A DNA stretch of 64,000 nt from Paenibacillus sp. OK003 (lineage in GTDB: Bacteria > Bacillota > Bacilli > Paenibacillales > Paenibacillaceae). Made by a program: the position numbers and the translations under genes. The notes under the pieces are model-generated. The model was given only the letters and a program-made list of their open reading frames with translations. It was not told the origin of the DNA and did not search any database. The DNA lies in assembly GCF_900109515.1 (NCBI RefSeq), contig NZ_FOBD01000016.1, positions 115,692-179,691 of the forward strand. Reading direction: 5' to 3'. Shown piece after piece: positions 52,321 through 59,972 of this stretch (positions within the stretch are counted from its first letter, which is position 1; each line of letters begins with the position of its first letter).

Positions 52321-52387
52321 AGCGTTAGTGGAAGGTAAAAGTCATTCCTGTGGAATGACTCACCGACCATTAGCGTTTTTTTATTTT
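52321..52387 (+). terminator. Terminator of the gerM-rph-rdgB operon
   Basis: Inner perfect stem AGTCATTCC-TGT-GGAATGACT enclosed by CGTTAGTGG/CCATTAGCG (two G-U pairs), then TTTTTTTATTTTT. Confidence 0.8.
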
Positions 52388-52462
52388 TGTATGAGTGAGC
52401 GATCTTAAATAAAGCCAGTACGTGAGACCCATAATAAATCCCGCTTTTTTCAGTGAATAAAC

Positions 52463-52478
52463 AAGAACGTACGTTCTT
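52463..52478 (+). promoter_or_regulatory. LexA/DinR-like palindrome upstream of the STM4015 gene
   Basis: AAGAACGTACGTTCTT is a perfect 16-bp palindrome. Its core GAACGTACGTTC fits the Bacillus LexA pattern GAACRNRYGTTY; the flanking C and C are A and T here. It lies 142 bp before the first gene of the STM401x cluster. A second operator-like pair, GTTAAC at 52567 and 52579, is closer to the start. The -35/-10 boxes are not clear. These sites and the preceding terminator account for the 368-bp gap. Confidence 0.4.
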
Positions 52479-52620
52479 ATACCTATAAAGAAAATATAGG
52501 GATTTCACGTTTGAGCAGCGCATTAGGACCGAGGTTGGAAGAAGTTGCAAGTCTTGTACCGTATGGGTTAACATTCAAGTTAACGAATCATCAATGAACT
52601 CAAACGGAGGGGATTTGCTT

Positions 52621-53463
52621 ATGCAAGAAGTGAAGCTTACGGTGTCTTATGATGATTATGAGAACGGTATTCGCATGGAAACGTTGATCAGAGAACTGGC
52701 TGCCAAACCGGAGGCGGGTTCGCTGGAGAGTCTGATTATTGGAGACTGGGGACAGGCTTATGAAAATTCGCCGGATGAATTCATAGGAACACTCACCGGA
52801 TTGGCTTCAAGCTTTCCATCTTTAAAGAAATTGTTCATCGGAGATATGGGCTTTGAAGAATGCGAAGTATCATGGATTATTCAGACGGATCTCATCCCAC
52901 TATTGGTTGCTTTTCCTGAATTGAAGTCATTCACAGTGAAGGGCAGCAGCGGACTAAGTCTGGAACCAATCGAACATGCCAAGCTTGAAGAATTAATCAT
53001 TATTTGCGGTGGTCTTCCCAAAAGCTTGTTAGCTTCAATTGCCCGGGCTAAACTGCCTGAATTGCGTAAGCTTGAGCTGTATCTGGGTGTGGAGGATTAT
53101 GGTTTCGACGGTTCACTGGAAGATGTGCTGCCACTTTTGGAACAGGGCTTATTTCCAAAGCTCGTCTACCTGGGTCTGAAAGACAGTGAAATTCAGGATG
53201 AGATTGCGAAAGCTGCGGCTGAGGCGCCCATTCTGGATCAACTTGAAATCCTGGATCTGTCAGAGGGCACGTTGTCTGATGAAGGGGCAGAGGCGCTGCT
53301 TGCCAGTGACAAGATCAAAAAACTGAAACATCTTAATCTTAGTTACCACTACATGACGGACGAAATGCTCATTCGCTGGAAACGTTCCGGTGTATCTGTA
53401 GATGTTAGCGAGCAGCAACAGAGTGATGAAGATGACTGGCGTTACCCGTCGTTAACGGAATAA
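52621..53463 (+). CDS. STM4015 family leucine-rich-repeat protein
   Basis: 280 residues. Regular LRR units are visible from about residue 70: SLKKLFIGDMGFEE, ELKSFTVKGSSGLSLEPI, KLEELIIICGGLPKSL, LRKLELYLGVEDYGF, LVYLGLKDSEIQDEI, LEILDLSEGTLSDEGAEALL and LKHLNLSYHYMTDEML. This matches the STM4015 family named from Salmonella. ATG 52621 has CGGAGGGG; the frame also opens nine codons earlier. Cytoplasmic, no cysteine-rich modification motif. It is the first gene of a five-gene cluster, and its role in it (scaffold, substrate or binding partner) is unknown. Confidence 0.82.
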   Translation: MQEVKLTVSYDDYENGIRMETLIRELAAKPEAGSLESLIIGDWGQAYENSPDEFIGTLTGLASSFPSLKKLFIGDMGFEECEVSWIIQTDLIPLLVAFPELKSFTVKGSSGLSLEPIEHAKLEELIIICGGLPKSLLASIARAKLPELRKLELYLGVEDYGFDGSLEDVLPLLEQGLFPKLVYLGLKDSEIQDEIAKAAAEAPILDQLEILDLSEGTLSDEGAEALLASDKIKKLKHLNLSYHYMTDEMLIRWKRSGVSVDVSEQQQSDEDDWRYPSLTE

Positions 53464-54825
53464 ATGATGTCAGGCATGACGGACATGGAAGAAAATTTGC
53501 AACGCCTAGTTAAGAATTCGGATCTGGAGCAGCCCTTATTATTAATTGGAAACCCGAATAATCGCCGTACCCTTGGTTTACAGGAGGCAAGACAGCGTAT
53601 TGGCTTACAACCTGCACTTGTGCTGCCGTATGCCCGTTTGCTACAGACTTGGAGACGGGGCGGAACCATGGCGGATGTTGTACAGCAATGTCTGGAAGGG
53701 CGAGGGGCTACGCACACGCACGGAGCATCGTGGATATCTTCACCAGCGTCGTCGATGTCATATGCGAATCATGATTCAGTTCATAGAGTGAATAGTGTAC
53801 CTCTTATTCGAATCGATGCCCCTGGTGAGGAATGGGAGGTAGAGCGTGAGCTGCTCTTTCTTGGAGCTGTGAATGATATATCACCTTTAACGGAGGGCCT
53901 TTCTACGGGAATGATTCCGGCAGAACAGACACTCACTCTTGAACAGGAGTGGGGACGGATTTACGCGCCCAACCAATGGTTTCGTGGCTGGAAGGCCTGT
54001 TTGGAACGAATTCGCCATGAAGCTCTGGAATATTGGCCTAGTGCCCGGTTCATGAATGATCCTCATGACATTGCGATCATGTTTGATAAAAGGAAATGCC
54101 AGCAGCATCTATCTGTCCATGGCGTTCACGTTCCCCCAACGCTCCAATCTTCGGAGCCGATCCGCAATTATGCGGACCTGCGTACAGCGATGAAAACAGC
54201 GGGTATGAATCGTGTTTTCGTGAAACTTGCTTGTGGCTCCGGGGCTTCAGGCGTTGTTGCCTATCAAAATAATCCGCGAACGGGTGCCGAAATCGCGATA
54301 ACCACTGTGGGGATGGGACGGATTCAGGAAAAGATCATTTTTTATAATGAAGGCCGGTTGCGCAGGTACACACATACTTCAGAGATTTCTGCGCTGATGG
54401 ATTGGCTGTGTGCTGAAGGTGCCCAGATTGAACGTTGGATGGCAAAAGCATCCCTTGGTTCAAGCGTGTTTGATATTCGCCAGCTTGTGGCAGGTGGACA
54501 AGCAGGTCATGCCATCGTACGGCTAAGTCAGACACCAATCACCAATTTGCATTTGCGTAATGAGCGGTTGCTGCCCGCTGAAGCGGGACTGGATGAACAG
54601 CAGATGGAGAGGGTTCAGACGGCAGCAAAAGCAGCGATGGGTGCCTTTCCTAACTCATGGTCAGCCGGGATTGATGTGATGCTCAGTGGAGGTACTGAGC
54701 CGCGTGCTTATATTCTGGATGTGAATCCGTTCGGAGATTTATTGTACAGAGTGCAGCATAACGGGCTTGGAACCTATGAATGGCAAATGGAACTTTTGCG
54801 AAAGGAGCCTTACAACCATGACTGA
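53464..54825 (+). CDS. STM4014 family ATP-grasp-like protein
   Basis: 453 residues. The C-terminal half has ATP-grasp traits: NRVFVKLACGSGASGVVAYQ (Lys and Gly-rich loop), EKIIFYNEG, FDIRQLVAGGQAGHAIVRL, and a metal-binding end LDVNPFGDLLYRV. This suggests a ligase forming an amide or related bond at the cost of ATP. The start is unsure: ATG 53464 follows the STM4015 stop directly and lacks a good ribosome binding site; ATG 53476 and 53485 are alternatives. The next gene overlaps its end by eight bases. Confidence 0.8.
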   Translation: MMSGMTDMEENLQRLVKNSDLEQPLLLIGNPNNRRTLGLQEARQRIGLQPALVLPYARLLQTWRRGGTMADVVQQCLEGRGATHTHGASWISSPASSMSYANHDSVHRVNSVPLIRIDAPGEEWEVERELLFLGAVNDISPLTEGLSTGMIPAEQTLTLEQEWGRIYAPNQWFRGWKACLERIRHEALEYWPSARFMNDPHDIAIMFDKRKCQQHLSVHGVHVPPTLQSSEPIRNYADLRTAMKTAGMNRVFVKLACGSGASGVVAYQNNPRTGAEIAITTVGMGRIQEKIIFYNEGRLRRYTHTSEISALMDWLCAEGAQIERWMAKASLGSSVFDIRQLVAGGQAGHAIVRLSQTPITNLHLRNERLLPAEAGLDEQQMERVQTAAKAAMGAFPNSWSAGIDVMLSGGTEPRAYILDVNPFGDLLYRVQHNGLGTYEWQMELLRKEPYNHD

Positions 54826-55603
54826 TATGAACACCATCGTAGGCTCCCATGATCTATTAATGATTACGCTGGACACGTTAAGGTATGACGTGGCCAAGCT
54901 GGAGGAACAGAATTGCCCCAACCTGTGCGGTTCGGGTCCTTGGGAGAAGCGTCATACTCCGGGAAGCTTTACCTATGCGGCACATCATGCTTTTTTTGGG
55001 GGCTTCATGCCTACACCTGCTAATACGGACAAAGCCTCACACGTACGACTTTTTCATTCCCGTAATACCGGATTAAAGACGCATCCGCATACGTGGCTGT
55101 TCGACACACCGGATATCGTATCCGGTTTGGCGGCTGAAGGATACCGTACAATTTGTATTGGCGGGGTCATTTTCTTCACCAAGAAAAATCCACTTGCCAA
55201 AGTGCTGCCGGGTTATTTTCAGCAGAGCTACTGGCGGATGAATTTTGGGGTAACCAACCCTAAATCGACAGAGCATCAGGTTCGGCATGCCTTGAAGCTG
55301 CTGGAGCAAAGCGCACCAGATGAGAAGCTGTTTTTGTTCCTGAATGTGTCTGCCATCCATGGGCCCAATCGCTATTTTGTGGAGGGTGCAAGAGAAGATT
55401 CCGTAGAAACACAGCGAGCAGCCCTTCGGTATGTGGACCAGGCTCTTGGACCATTGTTTGATGCAATGAGGCAGCGTTCACGGCCTACGTTTTGTTTAGC
55501 TTTTTCCGATCATGGCACGGCGTATGGGGAGGACGGCTATCAGGGGCATAGGCTCGCGCATGATGTCGTCTGGAATGTGCCATACCGTGAATTTATTTTA
55601 TAG
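54818..55603 (+). CDS. STM4013 family sulfatase/phosphatase-fold protein
   Basis: 261 residues of the alkaline phosphatase/sulfatase superfamily. Near the N terminus MITLDTLRYDVA (Asp19, Thr20) gives the metal Asp and probable nucleophile region; near the C terminus FSDHGTAYGEDGYQGHRLAH gives the Asp-His metal pair and a second His. It lacks the C-x-P-x-R motif of formylglycine sulfatases. ATG 54818 has AAAGGAGCC; the longer frame from 54767 would run deep into STM4014. No signal peptide, so it acts in the cytoplasm on an unknown ester. Confidence 0.82.
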   Translation: MTDMNTIVGSHDLLMITLDTLRYDVAKLEEQNCPNLCGSGPWEKRHTPGSFTYAAHHAFFGGFMPTPANTDKASHVRLFHSRNTGLKTHPHTWLFDTPDIVSGLAAEGYRTICIGGVIFFTKKNPLAKVLPGYFQQSYWRMNFGVTNPKSTEHQVRHALKLLEQSAPDEKLFLFLNVSAIHGPNRYFVEGAREDSVETQRAALRYVDQALGPLFDAMRQRSRPTFCLAFSDHGTAYGEDGYQGHRLAHDVVWNVPYREFIL

Positions 55604-55661
55604 AACATATGATTCATATCAACAACAACAACAAAACAAACCGGATACAGGGAGGAAACCG

Positions 55662-57059
55662 ATGGACGATCAATCTCAACATACGACAGCAGGTCATTCC
55701 GCACAGTCCGGCTCCAATACAGCTAGAGGTCTCAGAGAAGTGCTTGCTTCCCCCTATCGCTCTTATTTATATTCGTATCCCCACAAGACCGCATATCGGG
55801 AGTTGAACCCGCCTTTACCGCTCGGTCCATTGTGGGAACGTGAGAATACCGATACGTATTTTTTATATATGCACATTCCGTTTTGTGCCGCTCGTTGCGG
55901 ATTCTGCAACCTGTTTACGTTGCCGGATCGTCGTGATGACACCCATGTGCGTTATGTGGATGCGCTGGAACGGCAAGCCAAACAGTGGGCACCACTCACA
56001 TCACGGAGACCGTATTCGAGGTTTGCCATCGGTGGTGGGACGCCCACATTATTAAATGAGATTCAATTGAACCGCTTGTTCGATATTGCGGAACAGGTGA
56101 TGGGGCTCGATCCAACGCAAGCTTCGATCTCGGTAGAAACGTCACCGGATACTGTGACAGAAGCCAAATTGGCAATCATGAAGGAGCGAAGTGTGGACCG
56201 GGTAAGTATGGGCATCCAAAGCTTTATCGAAGCCGAAGCCTCGGCCATTTACCGTCCGCAGAAACCACAGGAAGTGGAACGCGCGCTTGAGAAGCTTACA
56301 CGGTATGAATTCCCTCTGTTGAATCTGGATCTGATCTATGGTTTGCCGGGACAAACGGTGGAATCATGGCTGTATTCGCTGGAACGTGTCCTTTCATATG
56401 AACCGGGTGAGATTTTCATTTACCCACTCTACACCCGCGAGAATACCATTGTGAAACCGGATGATATTCAGCGTCAGGGACCGGATATTCGGATGGAGCT
56501 GTACAAGGCTGCGCGTGAGACTTTAAAAAGCAGAGGCTATGTCCAGTATTCCATGCGCAGATTTGCCAAAGAACAATCATCTTCTGCAAGCAAAGAGCTT
56601 CTACCCTACAGCTGTCAGGAGGAAGGCATGGTTGGTCTGGGGTGCGGTGCACGCTCTTATACCCGTGAAGTACACTATGCTTCCAAGTATGGTGTTAGTT
56701 ATAAGGCTACACAGAGCATCATCGCCGATTATGTGGCAACCGAGCGGTATGATGTGGCCGATTACGGCATTGTACTCAGCGAGGAGGAGCAGAAGCGCCG
56801 CTTTATTCTGAAAGCCCTGCTGCATCGGGAAGGTTTGGCGCTGTCGGATTATGATCAGCGATTCGGGACGGAAGTCCTGTCAGACTACGGATGGTTGAGT
56901 GAACTGTTGTCTGAGGGCATGGCTGAGCTTGAGCGGGACGATAAGGGTAACCAGGTATTGCGTCTGACAGAAGAGGGACTAGGCTACTCGGATGCCATTG
57001 GAGATTGGCTCATATCCGCTGAGGTTCGTGAACAAATGGAAGGATTTGTGTTCTCATGA
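55662..57059 (+). CDS. STM4012 family radical SAM protein (HemN-like)
   Basis: 465 residues. The 4Fe-4S motif is C75-AAR-C79-GF-C82 (MHIPFCAARCGFCNLFTLP), followed by FAIGGGTPTLLNEIQL, ISVETSPDTVTEAKL and VSMGIQSFIEAEASAIYRPQ, and LDLIYGLPGQTVESW, the HemN/coproporphyrinogen-dehydrogenase-like order. A C-terminal HemW-type winged region (RRFILKALLHREGLAL) is present. It is not a plain HemN because it belongs to this conserved cluster. ATG 55662 has GGGAGGAAA; the frame is open 50 codons further upstream, overlapping STM4013. It couples by ATGA to STM4011. Confidence 0.9.
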   Translation: MDDQSQHTTAGHSAQSGSNTARGLREVLASPYRSYLYSYPHKTAYRELNPPLPLGPLWERENTDTYFLYMHIPFCAARCGFCNLFTLPDRRDDTHVRYVDALERQAKQWAPLTSRRPYSRFAIGGGTPTLLNEIQLNRLFDIAEQVMGLDPTQASISVETSPDTVTEAKLAIMKERSVDRVSMGIQSFIEAEASAIYRPQKPQEVERALEKLTRYEFPLLNLDLIYGLPGQTVESWLYSLERVLSYEPGEIFIYPLYTRENTIVKPDDIQRQGPDIRMELYKAARETLKSRGYVQYSMRRFAKEQSSSASKELLPYSCQEEGMVGLGCGARSYTREVHYASKYGVSYKATQSIIADYVATERYDVADYGIVLSEEEQKRRFILKALLHREGLALSDYDQRFGTEVLSDYGWLSELLSEGMAELERDDKGNQVLRLTEEGLGYSDAIGDWLISAEVREQMEGFVFS

Positions 57060-57919
57060 GAGCAACCTTGTATTATCGGGGGAAGCTGTCGTCCTGTAAT
57101 TACGACTGTCCATACTGCCCGTTTAGCAAAACGGTAGATTCCAAGGAGACGCTGGAAGTGGATGAACAACAACTGCGTCAATTTGTGAATTGGGTTAAGG
57201 ATCAGGAGAGTGCTGGACATCAATTTTCGATTTTCTTTAACCCTTATGGAGAAGCTCTGGTAAGGCGTTGGTATCGGGAAGCGATGATTGAGCTATCCCA
57301 TATGCCACATGTGGACAAAATTGCAGTCCAAACCAACCTGTCTGTCAAACTGGACTGGGCCCGTGAATTAAATCGGGATAAAGCGGCATTCTGGGCGACT
57401 TATCACCCGCGTGAGACGAAGGAGTCTTCCTTCGTCAAACAATGTTTGACTTTACGTGAGATGGGACTTGCTTTTAGTGTGGGGACCGTTGGATTGCGCA
57501 GTGCATTCCCTGCTATTGAATCGATGAGGCAGGCTTTACCCGATGACGTGTATATGTGGATCAATGCATTTAAAGATCGACCCCAATATTACAGTTTGGA
57601 AGAGGTCGACTTTTTACGATCTGTTGACCCACTGTTTGAAGGGAACCTGCGGGATTATGAGAGTCTGGGCAAGCGCTGTTCCGCTGGTTCGGAGGTATTT
57701 TATGTGCAAGGGTCAGGGCATGTAAAAAGGTGTTATAAGGATCGTCGAATTATTGGGCATCTATACCGCGATGGTTTGCAGGCTTTGGCCGCAGATCGGC
57801 CGTGTGGCATGAAGAAGTGTGGCTGTTACATCGGTTATATTCATATGGAGGATTCTCCGTCCAGGGATATCTTTGGCAATGGATTGCTTGAACGTAATCC
57901 GGTTCTGATCAATCCATAG
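57056..57919 (+). CDS. STM4011 family radical SAM protein
   Basis: 287 residues. Radical SAM cluster C14-NYD-C18-PY-C21 at the N terminus, then IFFNPYGEALVRRWYREAM and VQTNLSV. A C-terminal set of cysteines (RCSAGSEVFYVQGSGHVKRC, then PCGMKKCGCYIGY) resembles a SPASM or twitch auxiliary iron-sulfur site, as in enzymes that modify peptides or carbohydrates. ATG 57056 overlaps the STM4012 stop. Last gene of the cluster, followed by a strong terminator. Confidence 0.88.
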   Translation: MRATLYYRGKLSSCNYDCPYCPFSKTVDSKETLEVDEQQLRQFVNWVKDQESAGHQFSIFFNPYGEALVRRWYREAMIELSHMPHVDKIAVQTNLSVKLDWARELNRDKAAFWATYHPRETKESSFVKQCLTLREMGLAFSVGTVGLRSAFPAIESMRQALPDDVYMWINAFKDRPQYYSLEEVDFLRSVDPLFEGNLRDYESLGKRCSAGSEVFYVQGSGHVKRCYKDRRIIGHLYRDGLQALAADRPCGMKKCGCYIGYIHMEDSPSRDIFGNGLLERNPVLINP

Positions 57920-57936
57920 ATATGGTCAGCCAACGG

Positions 57937-57981
57937 AAAGACTTTACACCAGAAAATGTGCTGGTGTAGGGTCTTTTTTTA
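57937..57981 (+). terminator. Terminator of the STM401x cluster
   Basis: AAAGACTTTACACCAG pairs with CTGGTGTAGGGTCTTT (one mismatch), eight-base loop, then T7. Confidence 0.88.
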
Positions 57982-58036
57982 TTTTAGAATAGGAGATTCA
58001 TGCTGCTGGTATATAGGTTAATAGGCTTAGGAGAAA

Positions 58037-58086
58037 TTGTCGTTTAGGGCATTGGGAATCATAATTTCGGGAGGGGAAAACGACAA
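58037..58086 (+). repeat. 9-bp inverted repeat upstream of the chemoreceptor
   Basis: TTGTCGTTT (58037-58045) and AAACGACAA (58078-58086), 32 bases apart, about 90 bp before the start. The half-sites resemble the Spo0A box TTTGTCGAA at seven and six of nine positions, so this may be an operator. No terminator tail. Confidence 0.35.
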
Positions 58087-58172
58087 AAGTCCTAGTTTAA
58101 TTTTAGAAGAATGGAGGGCACGGGAGTAAAACTACATAATTGCAAAACATCTGAACATATGGGGGAATTCAC

Positions 58173-59870
58173 ATGAAGAGAATATCCATTAGCCGCAAAT
58201 TATTGTTAGGTTTTGTAGCTGTATTGATTTTATTGGTGGCAGTTGTCGTCATCTCGTATACTCAATTTATCTCCGTGGAGAAAACGTATACAGATCTCAT
58301 CAAGGAACGTACGTACAAACTGCTTACGATTAAAAACATGATTATTGATGTGAAATCTCAGCAGGTTGCATTGCGAAACTATGTGACCGAAGCCAGTGAT
58401 GCTAATGAGCAGCTGTTTCAATCATCTTATGATGATTACCGTAAAATAAGTGAAGAATTAAGATCAGGTCTTAAAACGCAAAGCATGATTGACCTTCTGG
58501 ACCGTTCAGACCAGCGTGTGGAAGATTACTTGGCTTTTGGGCAGAATGTTATTGCATTAAAGAAACAGGATAGAAATAGTGAAATTACAACGTTGTTGCT
58601 CAACACAGGGCCTGCGATTGTATCTGAATTTGAAGAAACCATGGCATCCATGGAGCAGGTTCAGCAAAATTCATTGGACACAGGAATCGTGAATGCCAAT
58701 CAGCTCATTCAAAAGGTAATCCGTTCTATTGTAATCATCGGTATTATTTCAATCATTGTGGGAGCTGCCATTGCTTTACTCATGGGCAGACTGATTTCCA
58801 AACCGGTGGCTTCTGTTGCCAGAGCCGCAAGACAAATTGCTGAAGGTGATTTGACTGGCGAGGCGATTATTGTGCGGAATAATGATGAGATTGGCGACTT
58901 GGCTCAATCGTTTAATACCATGTCGGTTCATTTGCGCGAGTTGATCCATCAGGTGGGTAATAATGCGGATCGGGTAGCTGCTTCATCCGAAGAGCTAACG
59001 GCAAGTACGGAACAGACCGTGGCGGCGACAGAGCAAGTGGCCATTACGATGGAAGAGATTGCTACCGGTATGGATACACAAGTAAGCATGGTTAGCGATG
59101 GATTCCATACGATTAATGAACTATCCACAGGTTTTCAGCAAATTACAGAGAATACGCAAACGATGTCTGATGAAGCTACGAACGCATCGGCCAAAACCTT
59201 AGCTGGCAGCGACTCGGTGCAATCGGCTGTGGAACAGATGAATTCCATCCATCAGACCGTACAGGGTCTTGCAACGGTTATCGAAGAGCTGGGTAACCAC
59301 TCACAATCCATTAATTCGATGGTGGAAACCATTTCCGAAATATCGGCGCAAACGAATCTGCTTTCGCTTAATGCTGCCATCGAAGCGGCAAGGGCTGGAG
59401 AACATGGGCGCGGATTTGAGGTGGTTGCTACCGAGGTGCGGAAGCTCTCTGAGCAATCGGCGAGGTCTGCTGAACAAATAGGCACACTGGTAGCCTCTAT
59501 TCATAAGGGCATGAGTGACGCTGCCCAATCCATGGGAGAAGTGACTGCAGAGGTTCAGGAGGGGATCAGCCTTGTGCATAGAGCAGGAGACAGTTTTGAA
59601 GAAATTCGAGCAGCTGTCAGCAATGTAGCAGGACAGACCCAGGAAGTATCCGCTTCTATTGAGCAGATGGCAGCAGGGGTGGAACAGATCAACGTATCGA
59701 TGAAAACAATCATGGATGTTACGCAGAATGCAGCTGCAGGCACAGAGGAGGTTAGCGCGACGTCTGAGGAGCAATTGTCTGCCATGCAGGAGATATCTTC
59801 TGCGGCCAATGAACTTTCGTCCATGGCGGAAGAATTACAGCAGTCTCTGAGCCATTTTAAAGTGGGATAA
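58173..59870 (+). CDS. Methyl-accepting chemotaxis protein
   Basis: 565 residues. TM1 about 9-29, an extracytoplasmic four-helix-bundle-like sensor about 30-185, TM2 about 186-208, HAMP about 209-262 (ISKPVASVARAARQIAEGDL), then a coiled-coil signalling domain with the conserved hairpin EISAQTNLLSLNAAIEAARA and GFEVVATEVRKLSEQSARSA. It reports an external signal to CheA/CheW; the ligand is unknown. ATG 58173 has ATGGGGG. No CheR-binding pentapeptide at the C terminus. Single gene. Confidence 0.95.
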   Translation: MKRISISRKLLLGFVAVLILLVAVVVISYTQFISVEKTYTDLIKERTYKLLTIKNMIIDVKSQQVALRNYVTEASDANEQLFQSSYDDYRKISEELRSGLKTQSMIDLLDRSDQRVEDYLAFGQNVIALKKQDRNSEITTLLLNTGPAIVSEFEETMASMEQVQQNSLDTGIVNANQLIQKVIRSIVIIGIISIIVGAAIALLMGRLISKPVASVARAARQIAEGDLTGEAIIVRNNDEIGDLAQSFNTMSVHLRELIHQVGNNADRVAASSEELTASTEQTVAATEQVAITMEEIATGMDTQVSMVSDGFHTINELSTGFQQITENTQTMSDEATNASAKTLAGSDSVQSAVEQMNSIHQTVQGLATVIEELGNHSQSINSMVETISEISAQTNLLSLNAAIEAARAGEHGRGFEVVATEVRKLSEQSARSAEQIGTLVASIHKGMSDAAQSMGEVTAEVQEGISLVHRAGDSFEEIRAAVSNVAGQTQEVSASIEQMAAGVEQINVSMKTIMDVTQNAAAGTEEVSATSEEQLSAMQEISSAANELSSMAEELQQSLSHFKVG

Positions 59871-59899
59871 CCTGTAGACATCATTAAATCGAGTATGAC

Positions 59900-59950
59900 A
59901 AAGGGGTGCCTGATGAACAGCTATTATGCTGCTCATCGAGCACCCCTTTT
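59900..59950. terminator. Bidirectional terminator between the chemoreceptor and asnB
   Basis: AAAGGGGTGC (59900-59909) pairs with GCACCCCTTT (59940-59949), with CAGC/GCTG inside and T-runs on both strands. Confidence 0.85.
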
Positions 59951-59972
59951 AAGAATGAAAAGATCACATTAT

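Noticed and set aside
57920..58172. Cyclic-di-GMP riboswitch upstream of the chemoreceptor
   Set aside because: The gap has GGGAAAACGACAAAAG-like text, but the conserved class I core and tetraloop receptor pattern are missing; only a 9-bp inverted repeat remains.
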